64,000 nt of DNA from Polytrichum commune. Taxonomy: Eukaryota; Streptophyta; Polytrichopsida; Polytrichales; Polytrichaceae. The translations under genes were made by a program, and so were the position numbers. This document shows positions 63,337 through 64,000 of the stretch, piece after piece; the first letter of the stretch is position 1; the number at the start of each line of letters is the position of its first letter. Under the pieces are notes generated by a model. It saw nothing but the letters and a program-made list of their open reading frames with translations. It was not told the DNA's origin and searched no databases. The stretch is from the NCBI GenBank assembly GCA_950295325.1, contig OX485804.1:51324429-51388428 (forward strand), read 5' to 3'.

Positions 63337-63969
63337 TTATGAGAGGTCTTGGAGATCATTAATAGTTTGTTGATTTTCTAGCCTTCGTTTGTGGACTAAT
63401 ATGGGATGTGCATATTGTGTGGCAATTATGTTAATTTTTTTAAACGTGTTTTTTATTTTTGTGATAGGGAGTGTGAACATTGATTCCAGTTTTTTCATTG
63501 ATGGGATATGTGTTGTGCCTCTTGCTCCCGCAACTAGTACCATGAGTGGGGCTACGTTCCAACCCTTAGTTTTGATGTTGTTTATGAGTGGTTGATATTT
63601 TATGATTTTTCTGTCTAGTGTTTCAGTGGCGAATCTATCATTGCAATATGTGAATTTGATGAACTGTATGATGATATCAGGTGTAGGGGTTACGGGGGGG
63701 GGGGGGGGGGGTATATGGATGGCCTATGATGCATAGTATGTCTGGTTTGAGCCTAGCGTTGCAATGACATCTTTGGGTGATACATGTACATGGAAGTAAC
63801 CAAGGGGGAACTGTATTTTCTTGGGGTAGTTCATTATGCGTTCCTGCGTTCCTGCATTCATTAATGTATAATGTATTGATATTCGAGTTGATACAATGAG
63901 TTTGCGTATTTCCCATACCGCTTTGTTATGCCTTTTATTATTAGTGCATGGATGTGTTGTTGTTTGCAT
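63337..63969 (-). pseudogene. C-terminal part of a non-LTR-retrotransposon-like protein
   Basis: Minus-strand reading gives RCHCNARLKPDILCIIGHPY, then after the poly-G tract at 63694-63711 the frame shifts and continues IIIQFIKFTYCNDRF, IIKYQPLINNIKTKGWNVAP, VAGARGTTHIPSMKKLESMF and YAHPILVHKRRLENQQ. The order RPD-I-G, FTYC-DR, KY-PL-GW, AGARG-H, HKRRLENQQ fits the region after the reverse transcriptase in some non-LTR elements, recalled only at pattern level. The catalytic domain would lie beyond the window edge. The break at 18 G could be real or a sequencing error. Confidence 0.5.
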
Positions 63970-64000
63970 TTAAGTAGTACATGTAGCCATGTATCTGCAT

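Overview
This is nuclear DNA from a land plant. Four spliced genes carry GT-AG introns and typical plant proteins, two of them have telo-box motifs in their 5' regions, and most of the window is AT-rich repeat DNA, microsatellites and decayed transposons. The proteins are diverged from the flowering-plant versions I know, which fits a bryophyte or other non-seed plant. The species cannot be fixed from the sequence.

Layout. The genes sit in the left half. CDC73 (Paf1 complex, + strand, 3074-4874, three coding exons) faces the cytosolic ribosomal protein L23/uL14 gene (- strand, 6337-8222, four coding exons). Further right, glycerol kinase (+ strand, 22220-27662, five coding exons) faces a PP2C-type phosphatase (- strand, 28724-31204, three coding exons). 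Both pairs are convergent, with 1.1-1.5 kb between stop codons. I assembled the exons by hand. Each join keeps frame and gives 465, 140, 522 and 333 residues. The genes work in unrelated processes (transcription elongation, translation, glycerol use, signalling), and nothing suggests a gene cluster.

Between the pairs (8.3-21.7 kb) lie a roughly 1.1 kb sequence repeated three times, a broken Ty3/gypsy reverse-transcriptase fragment, and a 931-bp foldback element inserted in an older MITE. From 32.6 kb to the right end I find no intact gene. That half holds palindromic and inverted-repeat elements, a PIF/Harbinger-like MITE family with TTA target duplications, a hAT-like MITE with poly-G ends and a perfect 8-bp duplication, two arrays of short palindromes, a foldback element with 411-bp arms, and at the right edge the C-terminal part of a non-LTR-retrotransposon-like protein broken at a poly-G tract.

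The most unusual item is the array at 46.5-47.05 kb. It holds about a dozen short hairpins in a row. The loop is nearly constant, while the stems change in sequence but stay complementary. Other items to check are a phosphatase with Asn in place of a metal-binding Asp, and a decayed second copy of the last glycerol kinase exon just after the gene.
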